From Fuerstiella marisgermanici (GTDB taxonomy: Bacteria; Planctomycetota; Planctomycetia; Planctomycetales; Planctomycetaceae): a stretch of DNA of 64,000 bases. The notes below the pieces were generated by a model, which saw nothing but the letters and a program-made list of their open reading frames with translations, had not been told where the DNA came from and did not search any database. Of the stretch, positions 47,301 to 55,417 are shown one piece after another. The stretch lies in the NCBI RefSeq assembly GCF_001983935.1, contig NZ_CP017641.1, positions 6,994,001-7,058,000 on the forward strand. Direction: 5' to 3'. Position 1 is the first letter of the stretch. Every line of letters starts with the position of its first letter. The translations under genes and the position numbers were made by a program.

Positions 47301-48697
47301 TCTGTGTCGGTCGGCGAATCGCCGACACGCTGTTCATTGGAGGCCGCTACGATGCTCATGAACGAGGGGACTCGCTTGCCTGGTCCACTCCGCAAATTCG
47401 GCATGTCGGCGGGGTTGATGCAGTCTCCGGATTCCTGTCCAAAGCTGTCACCAGCCAGCGGCGCGAAGGCTTTTGATTTGATGCCGGGAATACTGTGACA
47501 CGCCGCGCAGTTGGCTTCGACGACGATTCGTTTTCCGTCAGCGATGCGTTCTTCCTCAGACAGCGAACTATTCGAATCGGTCCACGCGATCGCCTTCGCG
47601 TCTGTCTGCGTGAGCGCTGCCACCAGTTGTCGACGTTCGTCTTTGGTGAGATCGAACACCGGCATGCGGTGGTCGGCGTTGAGTGTCTCGGGGGCTCGCA
47701 GCCAGCGATCGAGCCACTCAGCGGGCCGGCGTGGAGCGACGTTGACAAGTTCCGGACCTGCGTAAGCTCCCGCCAGCGGTTGATCGGCCAATTTGGTGCC
47801 CGGCAACTGGTGACAGGCAACGCAGCCCAGCGATGTCAGCAGCTTCGAACCAGCGTCCGCGTCGTCGTCTTTGAACTTGATTTCTTTTTCGTCGTGCGGC
47901 TTCTTTGAAACGGACAACAGAAATTCGGCCACGCTTTCGGCTTCGGAAGGCGAAAGGTCAAAGCTGGGCATGTGGCTGTTGGCGACAACATTCTGAGGCC
48001 GCCACAAACGCTGAACCAGAGTTGCCTTGTCCTGACTTCCTTTCACGCGATCCAAAGCGGGGGCTTTCAATTCCGACAGGCCACTGTTTTCGCTGTTGGT
48101 CCCATTGTGATGGCACGCGGCGCAGCGATTGGCGTCCACCAGCAAATGCCCTCGCGCGGTGGCCGAAAGCTGCGGCGAAGGTTCGTCCTGGAACAGCACG
48201 TCGGCAGGCAACGGTTCCAGCGTGAATGCGTCTGATGACCAGTACACAGCCAGCCTCGATCTTGGCTTGTCTGATTCCGCCGGAGTGGAATACGTCACTC
48301 GGATTACATGGTCACCGGCACCCAGTTCAAACGATTCGCCCGACGCAAACCCCCACTGTTCGGACGTCTTCAGCACTTCGTTGTCATCGACGAAAACTGA
48401 AACGTCACCGGCGACGAAGACATGAAACGTGTGTTTGCCGGGTAGGCGAGCCAGCAGGTTTCCGGACCATTCGGCTGTGAACGGGCCCGTCGGTAGTCGT
48501 TCGTCGGGCGATGCGGCTCCCCAGTCGAAACTCAGTACGTTGTCGACTCGTTGGACAGACTGGTTGCCGGCACGATAGGTGGCCACCAGGCCGGGCGGAA
48601 ATTCGTCGTCCTGAGCGCTCGTGGAAGCGCTGCAAGCGACAATGAGAAGCAGCATGCTGACAGGGCGATTGAAACGTGAAGAGAACGAGGGGGCCAT
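44396..48697 (-). CDS. PVC-type membrane-bound cytochrome with PA14 and propeller domains
   Basis: 1433 residues from ATG 48697, with a signal peptide (VSMLLLIVACSASTSAQ). PA14-like domain about 35-170 (FTAEWSGNLLARLPGKHTFHV). Five CxxCH haem motifs follow: CAACH (about 190), CVACH (about 290), CAACH (about 400), CIACH (about 495) and CVACH (about 630). The central part carries a non-recognised domain, then a Sorbosone/glucose-dehydrogenase-like propeller (IMPTAMTWLPDGRMAFTS, TDTDGDGLVDQTS, RGGVIKIDPSG, ATDNQG). PVC superfamily proteins with this plan are predicted periplasmic dehydrogenases that pass electrons through their haems; substrates are not known. The penta-haem order and PA14 suggest polysaccharide binding. 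Confidence 0.88.
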   Translation of the reverse strand: MAPSFSSRFNRPVSMLLLIVACSASTSAQDDEFPPGLVATYRAGNQSVQRVDNVLSFDWGAASPDERLPTGPFTAEWSGNLLARLPGKHTFHVFVAGDVSVFVDDNEVLKTSEQWGFASGESFELGAGDHVIRVTYSTPAESDKPRSRLAVYWSSDAFTLEPLPADVLFQDEPSPQLSATARGHLLVDANRCAACHHNGTNSENSGLSELKAPALDRVKGSQDKATLVQRLWRPQNVVANSHMPSFDLSPSEAESVAEFLLSVSKKPHDEKEIKFKDDDADAGSKLLTSLGCVACHQLPGTKLADQPLAGAYAGPELVNVAPRRPAEWLDRWLRAPETLNADHRMPVFDLTKDERRQLVAALTQTDAKAIAWTDSNSSLSEEERIADGKRIVVEANCAACHSIPGIKSKAFAPLAGDSFGQESGDCINPADMPNLRSGPGKRVPSFMSIVAASNEQRVGDSPTDTDAIAAYVKSRHSNGQRSAADTGKLLLNRNGCIACHDRDQSRGLSSIANKLQNAHPGLKGQSQGLVPPSLTAVGDKLNDDYLKQAVAGEQKERRLPWLLVRMPKFAHSDADRAALVQHLITTDRIPAEADSARQDVLAFVDLSGKSQASSEELLLGNQLTGAGGFNCVACHKAGPFEPRNVALGTRGSDIMTMGNRMRPRFFQRWMKNPIRVVAGIEMPAIKKAIPSVLDGSLPKQIGVMWKALSDDRFTPPTVTSRFEQVVNVEPGGAPRIIRDVFTIGIDKNRDAVARAMAIGFGNGHNILVDLDTMQLRLWTIGEFARQRTEGKSWYWDMPGTVVSQPSISGSTLRLKSANGSILQSVEDESRFSELVSMSNLPDGVELITRSHFDPEAGAKPSANSGSADPHFTKPAWNNDAQPLVTVKVRHRFQSVKSGDGSGWKHSVEYLDGPPGFVLISPADLTADARAKGLPTSQQFEGRWTKKQDAELSLETSASQTSMLDLAVPKVIAAIQPPVVKADAESVTSTPGFTGTRLPLDNSIMPTAMTWLPDGRMAFTSLKGHVWIATDTDGDGLVDQTSLFEEGLAVPFGILADTDGSIIVSHKPEVLRLRDTDGDGRAELREVVASGWGYNDNYHDWTSGLIRDDEGNLYVGLGSDYSQKKRPKNQDRWRGGVIKIDPSGIVTPLGMSMRYPMSLAFDSHGNLFATDNQGVQNTFNEINHILPGRHYGVPSAHQPTDNITHETASLMVPHPWTRSVNSIVFLPDDFSVKELRGHGIGCEYDSRFLMRFTVQNVDGTLQGASYRFSLPNQEAGGSNFIGPICSAISPEGELVIGSIWDSGWQGGQNTGGITRLVPSAEGLPNGIRELTATPSGFEVEFFRPVNAKAATNAASWSIQGYTREWGGSYATPDSGRHTLTAETVEVLDDGKRVRIKVKELKPNYAYDVSAGGLLTESEKLWPSEAHYSMKVVPK

Positions 48698-49158
48698 GAA
48701 ACGTCTCGAGCATTTGGGCAGGATTAAGGTGAGGTGAACGTATTGTTGGGCCATCCTCACAGAATGCAATCGACGTCGTCGTTGCGGCAACGACTTGTAG
48801 GTTGTTTCTGCCGGAAAGGGCTTATTGCAGCCGGATTGATACGAGTCGTTTAACCCGTAGCCGAAGGCGCAGGCGTTGCTGGGGGACGGCTGTGTCGCAG
48901 CGGAAGTGGAACACCCGCGGTAGCGGAAGACTCACGGACGCCGATCAGAGGACGCCTGCGCCTTCGGCTACGGGTTAAACGATCCAAATCGCTTATCGAA
49001 CTATTGTCGCAGCGGCAGGGTTTTAGGTCGCCGTTGGCGAAGTGCCGCCCGGCGGTCGGCACCTACCAGGCGGCACGAATTGCCACCGCTGTCGGTACGA
49101 TCTACGATGCGTTTTACTTTCACGGGCTCGCGGTAACTCAAACGCAAAGACATTCAGC
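48698..49158. other. Intergenic region with palindromic repeat copy A, 461 bases
   Basis: Divergent region between the cytochrome gene (minus) and the SDR gene (plus). Its main content is copy A of the palindromic repeat family (48825-48982). A Shine-Dalgarno-like site is not evident before the SDR ATG at 49159. Small frames in this region come from the repeat and are not considered genes. Confidence 0.55.
48825..48982 (-). repeat. Palindromic repeat family, copy A
   Basis: The palindromic core runs 48846-48982. The arms are complementary over about 30 bases: the left begins TCGTTTAACCCGTAGCC and the right ends GGCTACGGGTTAAACGA; the loop is about 75 bases. A left shoulder (GCAGCCGGATTGATACGAG, from 48827) matches the left shoulder of copy D, so A has D's orientation; the shoulder beyond the right arm is missing. 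Copies B, C and D at 56692, 57002 and 58728 share the arms. See the findings. Confidence 0.92.
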
Positions 49159-49980
49159 ATGGATCTGAAGCTAAAGGATAAGGTGGCTCTCGTTACAGGC
49201 GGGTCGAAGGGGATTGGACTGGGAATTGTCCGTTCGCTGATCACCGAAGGCGTCAAGGTGGCCAACGTCAATCGCAGCGAAGCCGAAGGAATCGCTCTGC
49301 AAAACGAATATGCGGCAAACGGTCAGGAGTGTTTCTTCATCCAGGGTGACCTGACGGACATCGATGCGTGTCGAAATGCGGTTGAGCAGACTCAGCAGCG
49401 ATTCGGTCGCATTGATCTGCTGATCAACAACGCGGGCGTCAACGATGGCGTTGGGCTGGAAGACGGACCGGACGCCTTTGTGCAATCGCTGCAGAAAAAC
49501 TTAGTCCACTATTACGCGATGGTCCATTTCGCATTGGATGCGTTGAAGGTATCGCGAGGCTGCATCATCAATATTGGGTCGAAGGTTTGCGAAACGGGGC
49601 AGGGCGGCACGTCAGGTTACGCGGCATCCAAAGGCGGCATCAACGGGCTCACGCGAGAATGGGCGGTGGATTTGGCGCCGCATGGTGTGCGAGTCAACGC
49701 GGTGTTGCCGGCGGAAACGTGGACGCCATTGTATGAAAAGTGTCTGGCGGCCATGCCTAATCCGGAGGCTGCGAAGGCAGAGATCGAACGATTGGTTCCG
49801 CTCGGTCACCGATTCACCACGATTGAAGAACTGGCGGACATGGTCGTGTTTCTGGCGTCGCCACGGTCCAGTCATACCACCGGTCAAATCATTTTTGTGG
49901 ACGGCGGGTACACTCATTTTGACCGCAAGTGTACGGTGACCAGCGATGTTTCATCTTTCGGCGCGGCGGGCAAGTCATGA
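49159..49980 (+). CDS. Short-chain dehydrogenase/reductase
   Basis: 273 residues from ATG 49159; the frame continues upstream without family features. TGGSKGIG (13-20) is the NAD(P)-binding loop, INNAG (about 87-91) the structural motif, and YAASKGG the YxxxK catalytic pair with an upstream Ser in INIGSK. The C-terminal part (DMVVFLASPRSSHTTGQIIFVDGGYTHFDR) is classical SDR. The enzyme oxidises or reduces an alcohol/carbonyl; similarity to L-fucose/sugar dehydrogenases in planctomycete catabolism is possible but not demonstrated by motif. The end overlaps the next start (ATGA). Confidence 0.85.
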   Translation: MDLKLKDKVALVTGGSKGIGLGIVRSLITEGVKVANVNRSEAEGIALQNEYAANGQECFFIQGDLTDIDACRNAVEQTQQRFGRIDLLINNAGVNDGVGLEDGPDAFVQSLQKNLVHYYAMVHFALDALKVSRGCIINIGSKVCETGQGGTSGYAASKGGINGLTREWAVDLAPHGVRVNAVLPAETWTPLYEKCLAAMPNPEAAKAEIERLVPLGHRFTTIEELADMVVFLASPRSSHTTGQIIFVDGGYTHFDRKCTVTSDVSSFGAAGKS

Positions 49981-50369
49981 GCAATATCGACGCGTTTCTT
50001 GCCGCTGGTACGTTTGCCGTCGCCGGTGCATCAAACAATCGCAGCAAGTACGGCAACCTCGTTTTTCGCGCTCTGTTAAAGAGCGGTCGCGAAGTTTATC
50101 CCGTAAACCCTTCGGCCCGTAAGATCGAAGACCACACGGCCTTCGCGACGGTCGCCGACCTGCCAATTACTGCGGAAGCGTTGTCGATCATCACGCCGCC
50201 CGAAATCACTCGAACGATTGTTGACGATGCGATTCGTGTGGGCGTGCAGCACATCTGGATGCAACCGGGAGCAGAGGACGAGCAAGCCAGCGAGTCCGCT
50301 CGCGCCGCTGGCATCAACGTGATCGACGACGGAAGCTGTATTCTGGTTTTGCTGGCTCGCGAACGTTAA
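49977..50369 (+). CDS. CoA-binding domain protein
   Basis: 130 residues. FAVAGASNNRSKYGNLVFRALLKSG is the Rossmann-like CoA-binding motif (family outline VGASxxxxKxGxxVxxxLxxxG), followed by VYPVNPSARKIEDHTAF, ALSIITPPE and HIWMQPGAEDEQA. This small domain is found in succinyl-CoA-synthetase alpha and as a stand-alone protein (YccU-like), and presumably binds CoA. The start overlaps the SDR stop by four bases, and the thioesterase gene follows 8 bases on, so the three are one operon. Function is not established. Confidence 0.88.
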   Translation: MSNIDAFLAAGTFAVAGASNNRSKYGNLVFRALLKSGREVYPVNPSARKIEDHTAFATVADLPITAEALSIITPPEITRTIVDDAIRVGVQHIWMQPGAEDEQASESARAAGINVIDDGSCILVLLARER

Positions 50370-50377
50370 GGAATCCA

Positions 50378-50788
50378 ATGCCCATTGACTCCACCGACCC
50401 CGTCGGTGACCTGGTTCTTCGCACGATGGCGATGCCGGCCGACACCAACGCCAACGGAGACATCTTCGGCGGCTGGATCATGTCGCAAATGGATATCGCG
50501 GGTGCGATTCTGGCGAAAGAGGTCGCTCAGGGACGCACCGTCACGGTTGCTGTTGATGGCATGAAGTTCTTACGGCCAGTGCAGGTGGGCGACGTGGTCA
50601 GCTGTTACGGAAAGATTGGCCGCATTGGCAATACGTCGATCACTCTGCACCTGGAAACATGGGTCAAGCCAGTGCTGCGGCAGATCGAATCGCCGGAGAC
50701 GCGATTCAAAGTGACGGAAGCAAACTTCACGTTTGTGGCGGTGGACGAAAACGGAAAGAAACGGCCCGTGCCACAGAGCGCGACATAA
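50378..50788 (+). CDS. YciA-like acyl-CoA thioesterase
   Basis: 136 residues. TNANGDIFGGWIMSQMDIAG is the YciA/BACH hot-dog motif (NxxGDxFGGWxM), with the Asp nucleophile/general base and the helix that binds CoA; GMKFLRPVQVGDVVSC is also characteristic, as is FKVTEANFTFVAVDENG. The protein hydrolyses acyl-CoA esters. It is the last of the SDR/CoA-binding/thioesterase set, consistent with a small acyl-CoA or CoA-linked pathway. Its length equals YciA. Confidence 0.88.
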   Translation: MPIDSTDPVGDLVLRTMAMPADTNANGDIFGGWIMSQMDIAGAILAKEVAQGRTVTVAVDGMKFLRPVQVGDVVSCYGKIGRIGNTSITLHLETWVKPVLRQIESPETRFKVTEANFTFVAVDENGKKRPVPQSAT

Positions 50789-51195
50789 ACGCGACGATCA
50801 AGGCAGGTGGTCGCGGCCATCGTACGCCTATGCCTTTGCCGTGACCACTTGCCAGCCGGCATGAGCGTAACCCGAACGCTTGTACGCTGTCGCTTCCGCC
50901 CCTGACGTTGCCTCGCATGACGTCGAAAATCCGTCTTTCTCTCGGATTCCGCAGACAAGATGGCGGCTGAGTCGGCTCTGGTTAATGCTCCACTTGTCGC
51001 TGCACGGCGTATCGCATGGAGCCGATCGTAGTAGACGTACCGTTTCCAACGCCTGTGGTGAGGGTGCATTTTGACTTTCCCGTACGCAACTGTCTCACGG
51101 TGGGCCAGACGTGTGGCTCGGTCGATAGTCAAAAACGGAACAATGGAACTTAACTGCAACATCGGCACTTTTGGCCGAAACGGATAGTACGTTGT
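50789..51195. other. Intergenic region, 407 bases
   Basis: No gene is supported. An imperfect inverted repeat lies just after the thioesterase stop (50802-50817 with 50838-50853, 14 of 16 positions pair, 20-base loop), which could act as a transcription end but has no T tract. The rest should hold the promoter of the TolC/MacA/MacB-like operon. The open frames on the minus strand across it also run through the thioesterase gene and look like shadows. Confidence 0.5.
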
Positions 51196-53568
51196 ATGCA
51201 GCATAACTGCTCCTCATCCCAACCGGCCAAACTGCGAGCTGTGATAACCGCAGCGTTGCTGTTGGTGTGCGCGGTTGGGTGCAGTCGAACGAAGTATCGG
51301 TTGCAGGCAGATTGTGATGCGGAGCAACTGGTGGCCGAACGCACTGAGCCGATCTTCTTTCTGCCGGACCGCAGCGTGCAGGCTGCCGCTCATTCACGCA
51401 TGGCCGACTTCTCTGATCCGGACTGCGGTCCACTGCCGCCTGATGATCCGGCAGCAGCTCGCTTTATGGATTGTCCGTACAAGGCGAAGGGCTCACGCGT
51501 CTGGCACGAACGCGGTCAGTTGGCAGATATTGAATTTGAGCACTGGCGGAGTTTTCTGCCTCAGGACGACGAAGGCGTTGTTCCCCTGAATCGGCAGACA
51601 GCGATGGAACTCGCGCTGCTGCACAGTCGTGACTACCAAACTCAGGTCGAGGGTGTGTATCTGCAGGCATTACCGGTGTCGCTGCAACGCTTTCAATTTG
51701 ACGCTCAGTGGACGGGTGGTGCCGGGCTGGCATTCTTACAGCGAGGCGGACATACGGCTGGTTCGACGCGGACGCTGTCGCTGACGGATGGTCTTGGTGT
51801 GAGCAAACGGTTTGCGACGGGCGGTCAGTTGCTTGCCGATTTTTCGAATGCGATGACCTGGGAATATAACGGCGGTGTGAGTTCCGCCGCGTCGGTGTTG
51901 TCGTTCCAGTTTCTGCAACCACTGATGCGGCGAGCGTTCCGCGAAGTGCAGTTGGAACCACTCACGCAGGCAGAACGCAATCTCCTGTACTCCGTGCGAG
52001 ACTTCGCTCGTTTCCGCCGCACGTTCTTTGTGAGTACGGTCGGAACAAACGGTTATCTGGGTCTGCTGGCGGTGGCTCAGGCCATTCGCAACGAAGAAGC
52101 AAACCTGGAAAGCCTGCGCCGCAATCTGGAAGAACACATTGCGTTGTACGAAACCAATCAGGCGTCGCAGTTTCAGGTTGACCAGGTCTATCAGGAATAC
52201 GCTCAGGGGCGTTTGAGTCTGATGCGGGCTCAGGCCACCTACAACACTGAGTTGGACCGTTATAAATTGCAGTTGGGCTTGCCGTCGACTCTTCACGTGA
52301 AACTCAACAGCGAAGAACTAAAGCAGTTTGAACTGAACGACCCGCGTCTGGAGAAGCTGACCGACAGGAACGACGCCACGCGAATTGGACTATTGCAGTT
52401 TTCGGAAGACGAGCTGCCTTCAATGTCCGAATTGCGGCCGTTCTACGCCGAGTGCGAAGCGATGCTGGACCTGATTCCTGAACTGACTTCGGAAGTAAAA
52501 TCAGAACTGGAAACGTGGACGGCTCGGTTGAAGGCGGATACCGAAAGAACGTCCGGTGACCCCGATGACGAAGCAAGTGTAGAGCGACAGCGCGAGTTGG
52601 AGCTGGCTGAACGCCTTACGAAAGTGATCAGTGAGATTCTGGCAGAATTCCCGGCGGACGTAGAACAACTGGAAACCGCTCGAACGGCGATCGACGCAGA
52701 TAAGCCTCTGCTCGCATGGGAAGCGTTGAATCTGCTGTGTGGCGACCAACTGCGTGAACGTCTGGATAGTCTTTTTGTGGTGCAGACTCAGGTGCGTGTG
52801 TACCTGATTCAAACGAAGCCCGTCGAAATTTCCGAAGACACGGCAATCTGGCTGGCGGAAAATAACCGGCTGGATTTAAAGAATCAGCAGGGCCGCGTAG
52901 TGGATGCTTATCGTCGCACGGAAGTGGCGGCGGACCTGCTGGAAGCGGATCTGGATCTGGTTCTGGGAGCGGACCTCGGTACCGATCCTGGCCGAATCAA
53001 TCCGCTGCGATTCGATTCATCGGCCAGCACACTGCGAGCCGGTTTGCAGTTTGACGGGCCGCTGAACCGCATGGCGGAACGCAATGACTATCGAGCGAGC
53101 CAGATCGAATACCAGCGGGCTCGTCGGAACTATATGGCGGCTCGCGACAGTATTTTGTTCGACGTACGTAAGATTCTGCGTAACCTTAACCTGAATCGGT
53201 TCAGCTTTGAGATCAGTCGGCAGCAGTTGATCACGGCCGCCCGGCAGGTCGAGCAGGCTCAGATTGACCTCAGGAACGCGGAGCAATCCGATTCCAACCT
53301 CACTCGCAATCTGTTGCAGGCATTGCAGTCACTGTTGCAGGCTCGAAACAGTCTGATCGCAAGCTGGGTCAGCTACGAAACATCACGAATGCAGTTGCAC
53401 CAGGCATTGGGAATTCTGCAGGTCGACGATTCCGGATCATGGATCAATGATGGACAAACCTTCGACAACTTCCTCGACATCAACGACGCGCCCCTCGGCT
53501 TCGAACGCGAGCTCGACCCCGGCCTTGACGGCGACGCCTCCGGCGATGAGGAAGTCCCCGTTCTTTAA
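51196..53568 (+). CDS. TolC-like outer-membrane efflux lipoprotein with large insertion
   Basis: 790 residues, roughly 300 longer than usual TolC-type proteins. A hydrophobic N-terminus (VITAALLLVCAVGC) ends in a lipobox-like AVGC at C29, making it a likely lipoprotein. The first TolC repeat is about 130-380 (including GVSKRFATGGQLLADFS, EEHIALYETNQASQFQVDQ and ATYNTELDRYKLQLGLP), and the second about 580-770 (VDAYRRTEVAADLLEADLD, EIQYQRARRNY-like helices, NARNSL..). Between them sits a largely charged, Glu-rich stretch of about 190 residues (EVKSELETWTARLKADTER) with no TolC equivalent. The following adaptor gene overlaps by 23 bases. It should form the outer-membrane channel of the export system. 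Confidence 0.82.
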   Translation: MQHNCSSSQPAKLRAVITAALLLVCAVGCSRTKYRLQADCDAEQLVAERTEPIFFLPDRSVQAAAHSRMADFSDPDCGPLPPDDPAAARFMDCPYKAKGSRVWHERGQLADIEFEHWRSFLPQDDEGVVPLNRQTAMELALLHSRDYQTQVEGVYLQALPVSLQRFQFDAQWTGGAGLAFLQRGGHTAGSTRTLSLTDGLGVSKRFATGGQLLADFSNAMTWEYNGGVSSAASVLSFQFLQPLMRRAFREVQLEPLTQAERNLLYSVRDFARFRRTFFVSTVGTNGYLGLLAVAQAIRNEEANLESLRRNLEEHIALYETNQASQFQVDQVYQEYAQGRLSLMRAQATYNTELDRYKLQLGLPSTLHVKLNSEELKQFELNDPRLEKLTDRNDATRIGLLQFSEDELPSMSELRPFYAECEAMLDLIPELTSEVKSELETWTARLKADTERTSGDPDDEASVERQRELELAERLTKVISEILAEFPADVEQLETARTAIDADKPLLAWEALNLLCGDQLRERLDSLFVVQTQVRVYLIQTKPVEISEDTAIWLAENNRLDLKNQQGRVVDAYRRTEVAADLLEADLDLVLGADLGTDPGRINPLRFDSSASTLRAGLQFDGPLNRMAERNDYRASQIEYQRARRNYMAARDSILFDVRKILRNLNLNRFSFEISRQQLITAARQVEQAQIDLRNAEQSDSNLTRNLLQALQSLLQARNSLIASWVSYETSRMQLHQALGILQVDDSGSWINDGQTFDNFLDINDAPLGFERELDPGLDGDASGDEEVPVL

Positions 53569-55417
53569 AAACCTGTTGCTGCTGGTTGCCGTGTGCGGTT
53601 TGATCGGTGGGCCAATCTGGTATGCGGTCAACGCTGCGCAGGAAGACGGCGATGTGGATTCGCTGAAGTGGACCGCTGAAGAAACGGACCTGCGGATCAC
53701 TGTGACCGAACGCGGCACGCTGGAAAGCCAGAAGACCGTTAACGGGGTTTGTGAGGTCGAAGGCTACGACAACAAGATTATCTTCATCGTCGAAGAAGGT
53801 TCGACGGTGAAGAAAGGTGACGTCGTCGTGCGGTTTGATTCGTCGCAGATCGACAAGGAAATCGCAGAAGAAAAGCTGGAAGTGCAGCAGGCCAAGGGAA
53901 CCGTCGCCACAAAGCTTCAGGAAGTGGCGCTGGAGAAGACCAAGGGAGAGAGTGAAATTGCCGCTGCCGAGCTGGCTTTGGAGCTGGCCGATCTGGATCT
54001 GGAAAAATATCGCGACGGCGACTATCTGGTCGAACTAAACGACCTGCAGGGCAAGATCGCTTTGGCCAGAGTGGAACTGGAAAAGGCAACCGAGGCTCTG
54101 GAAAACACAAAGGTGCTCGTGAAGAAAGGCTTTCGTGAGCCGGAGCAAATTCGTACGGCACTACAAACCGTGGAGAGTACGAAGTTTAGTCTAGAGCGTG
54201 ATGAGCGGACTCTGGACGTCTTGAAGAAGTACGACTACAAGCGGAAGCTGACGGAATTCAAAGCGAACGCGATTGAAGCCAAACGCAAGCTGAATCGAGA
54301 GATCGCCAACGCAGACGCGAACAACAAGAAAGCCGAGAACGAATACAAGAGCGCGCAGGCAGAACTGAAGCTGCAGGAAGAAGACCTTGCCGAGGCCGAA
54401 TTGCAGAAGGCTCGCTGCGAAATCAAAGCGGCTCAAACCGGCGTCGTCGCCTATGCGAACGAAGACTGGTGGTCAGAGTCGCGCCGCATTCGCGAAGGTG
54501 GCACCGTCTACGAACGCCAGGTTGTCTTTTTCATTCCCGACATGTCGCTGATGCAGTTGGAGGTCAAGGTTCACGAATCCGAAGTGAAACGCATCGCGAC
54601 GGGGCAGAAGGCCATCATTCGCGTTGATGCGTTCGCGAACCAGACATTTACGGGGACCGTTAAGAGCGTGGCTCAGCTAAGTAAATCAGACCGCTTCTTC
54701 GGCGGCGGCGTCAAAGAATATCCGACGGTTATTGTGCTGGATGAAACTCCTTCGGTGCCGCTGCGGCCCGGCATGACGGCGGAGGTCGAAATTCTGGTGG
54801 ACAACCTCAGCGACGTTGTGGCTGTTCCGGTGCAGGCAATTGCTGAACACCGTCGCAAGCGTTTCGTGTATGTGCTGAACGACGAAGGCGTGGAACGTCG
54901 TGAAGTGGAGATTGGGCAAACCAACAACCGCCTGATCGAAGTGACGACCGGCCTAAAGGCGAGTGAAGTGGTCGTGCTGGACGCTCGATCCCGCGCGGCG
55001 GAAGAGTTCGCGGATGATGAAGGCATGGAGGACAGTGAAGAGTTGTTGAAGCTGGAACAAGAAGCCGAGTCAGCGGCAGACAAGAAGCCCGAAGATGATG
55101 AAGCCGATGCGACAGACGACGAGTCGGCCGAAGAAAAGACACCGGACGAGAGTGAACCCGCCGTCGAGAAAGTAGACAGCGCAGTCGACGCGGCAGACGA
55201 TGGCCCGTCCGCCAGCGAAGTGTCTCCGGCCGAAGAAGCCACAGGCGACGTTGACAGCAACACTAAAGCCGAAGGGGAAGAGGCGGTCGAGGGTCCACAG
55301 GCTTCCATTCTTAAGCAGCAGATCGGTGTTGCGGAGATCGCCAAAGTTTCTGCGATTGACTTGAACGGCAGGATATCCGGCGCCTTCCACGATGGGATTT
55401 TGTCATGCGTCGCTTGA
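53546..55417 (+). CDS. MacA/HlyD-like periplasmic adaptor with acidic tail
   Basis: 623 residues from ATG 53546, which overlaps the TolC-like gene; the earlier frame is Ser/Thr-rich and unconvincing. One N-terminal TM (NLLLLVAVCGLIGGPIWYAV) anchors it. A barrel-sandwich half (about 40-100: VTERGTLESQKTVNG, FIVEEGSTVKKGDVVVRFD), a coiled-coil hairpin (about 105-305, Glu/Lys/Ala-rich), the second half (CEIKAAQTGVVAYAN) and a beta-barrel domain (LMQLEVKVHESEVKRIATGQKA) follow in the MacA order. From about 510 on is an acidic low-complexity stretch rich in Glu, Ala, Asp and Ser (about 90 residues), unusual for the family. It bridges the inner-membrane permease and the TolC channel. Confidence 0.88.
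   Translation: MRKSPFFKNLLLLVAVCGLIGGPIWYAVNAAQEDGDVDSLKWTAEETDLRITVTERGTLESQKTVNGVCEVEGYDNKIIFIVEEGSTVKKGDVVVRFDSSQIDKEIAEEKLEVQQAKGTVATKLQEVALEKTKGESEIAAAELALELADLDLEKYRDGDYLVELNDLQGKIALARVELEKATEALENTKVLVKKGFREPEQIRTALQTVESTKFSLERDERTLDVLKKYDYKRKLTEFKANAIEAKRKLNREIANADANNKKAENEYKSAQAELKLQEEDLAEAELQKARCEIKAAQTGVVAYANEDWWSESRRIREGGTVYERQVVFFIPDMSLMQLEVKVHESEVKRIATGQKAIIRVDAFANQTFTGTVKSVAQLSKSDRFFGGGVKEYPTVIVLDETPSVPLRPGMTAEVEILVDNLSDVVAVPVQAIAEHRRKRFVYVLNDEGVERREVEIGQTNNRLIEVTTGLKASEVVVLDARSRAAEEFADDEGMEDSEELLKLEQEAESAADKKPEDDEADATDDESAEEKTPDESEPAVEKVDSAVDAADDGPSASEVSPAEEATGDVDSNTKAEGEEAVEGPQASILKQQIGVAEIAKVSAIDLNGRISGAFHDGILSCVA

Noticed and set aside
50605-51204. Minus-strand frame of 199 codons across the thioesterase gene and following gap
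   Set aside because: Overlaps the thioesterase gene antisense, lacks a credible start and has atypical composition.
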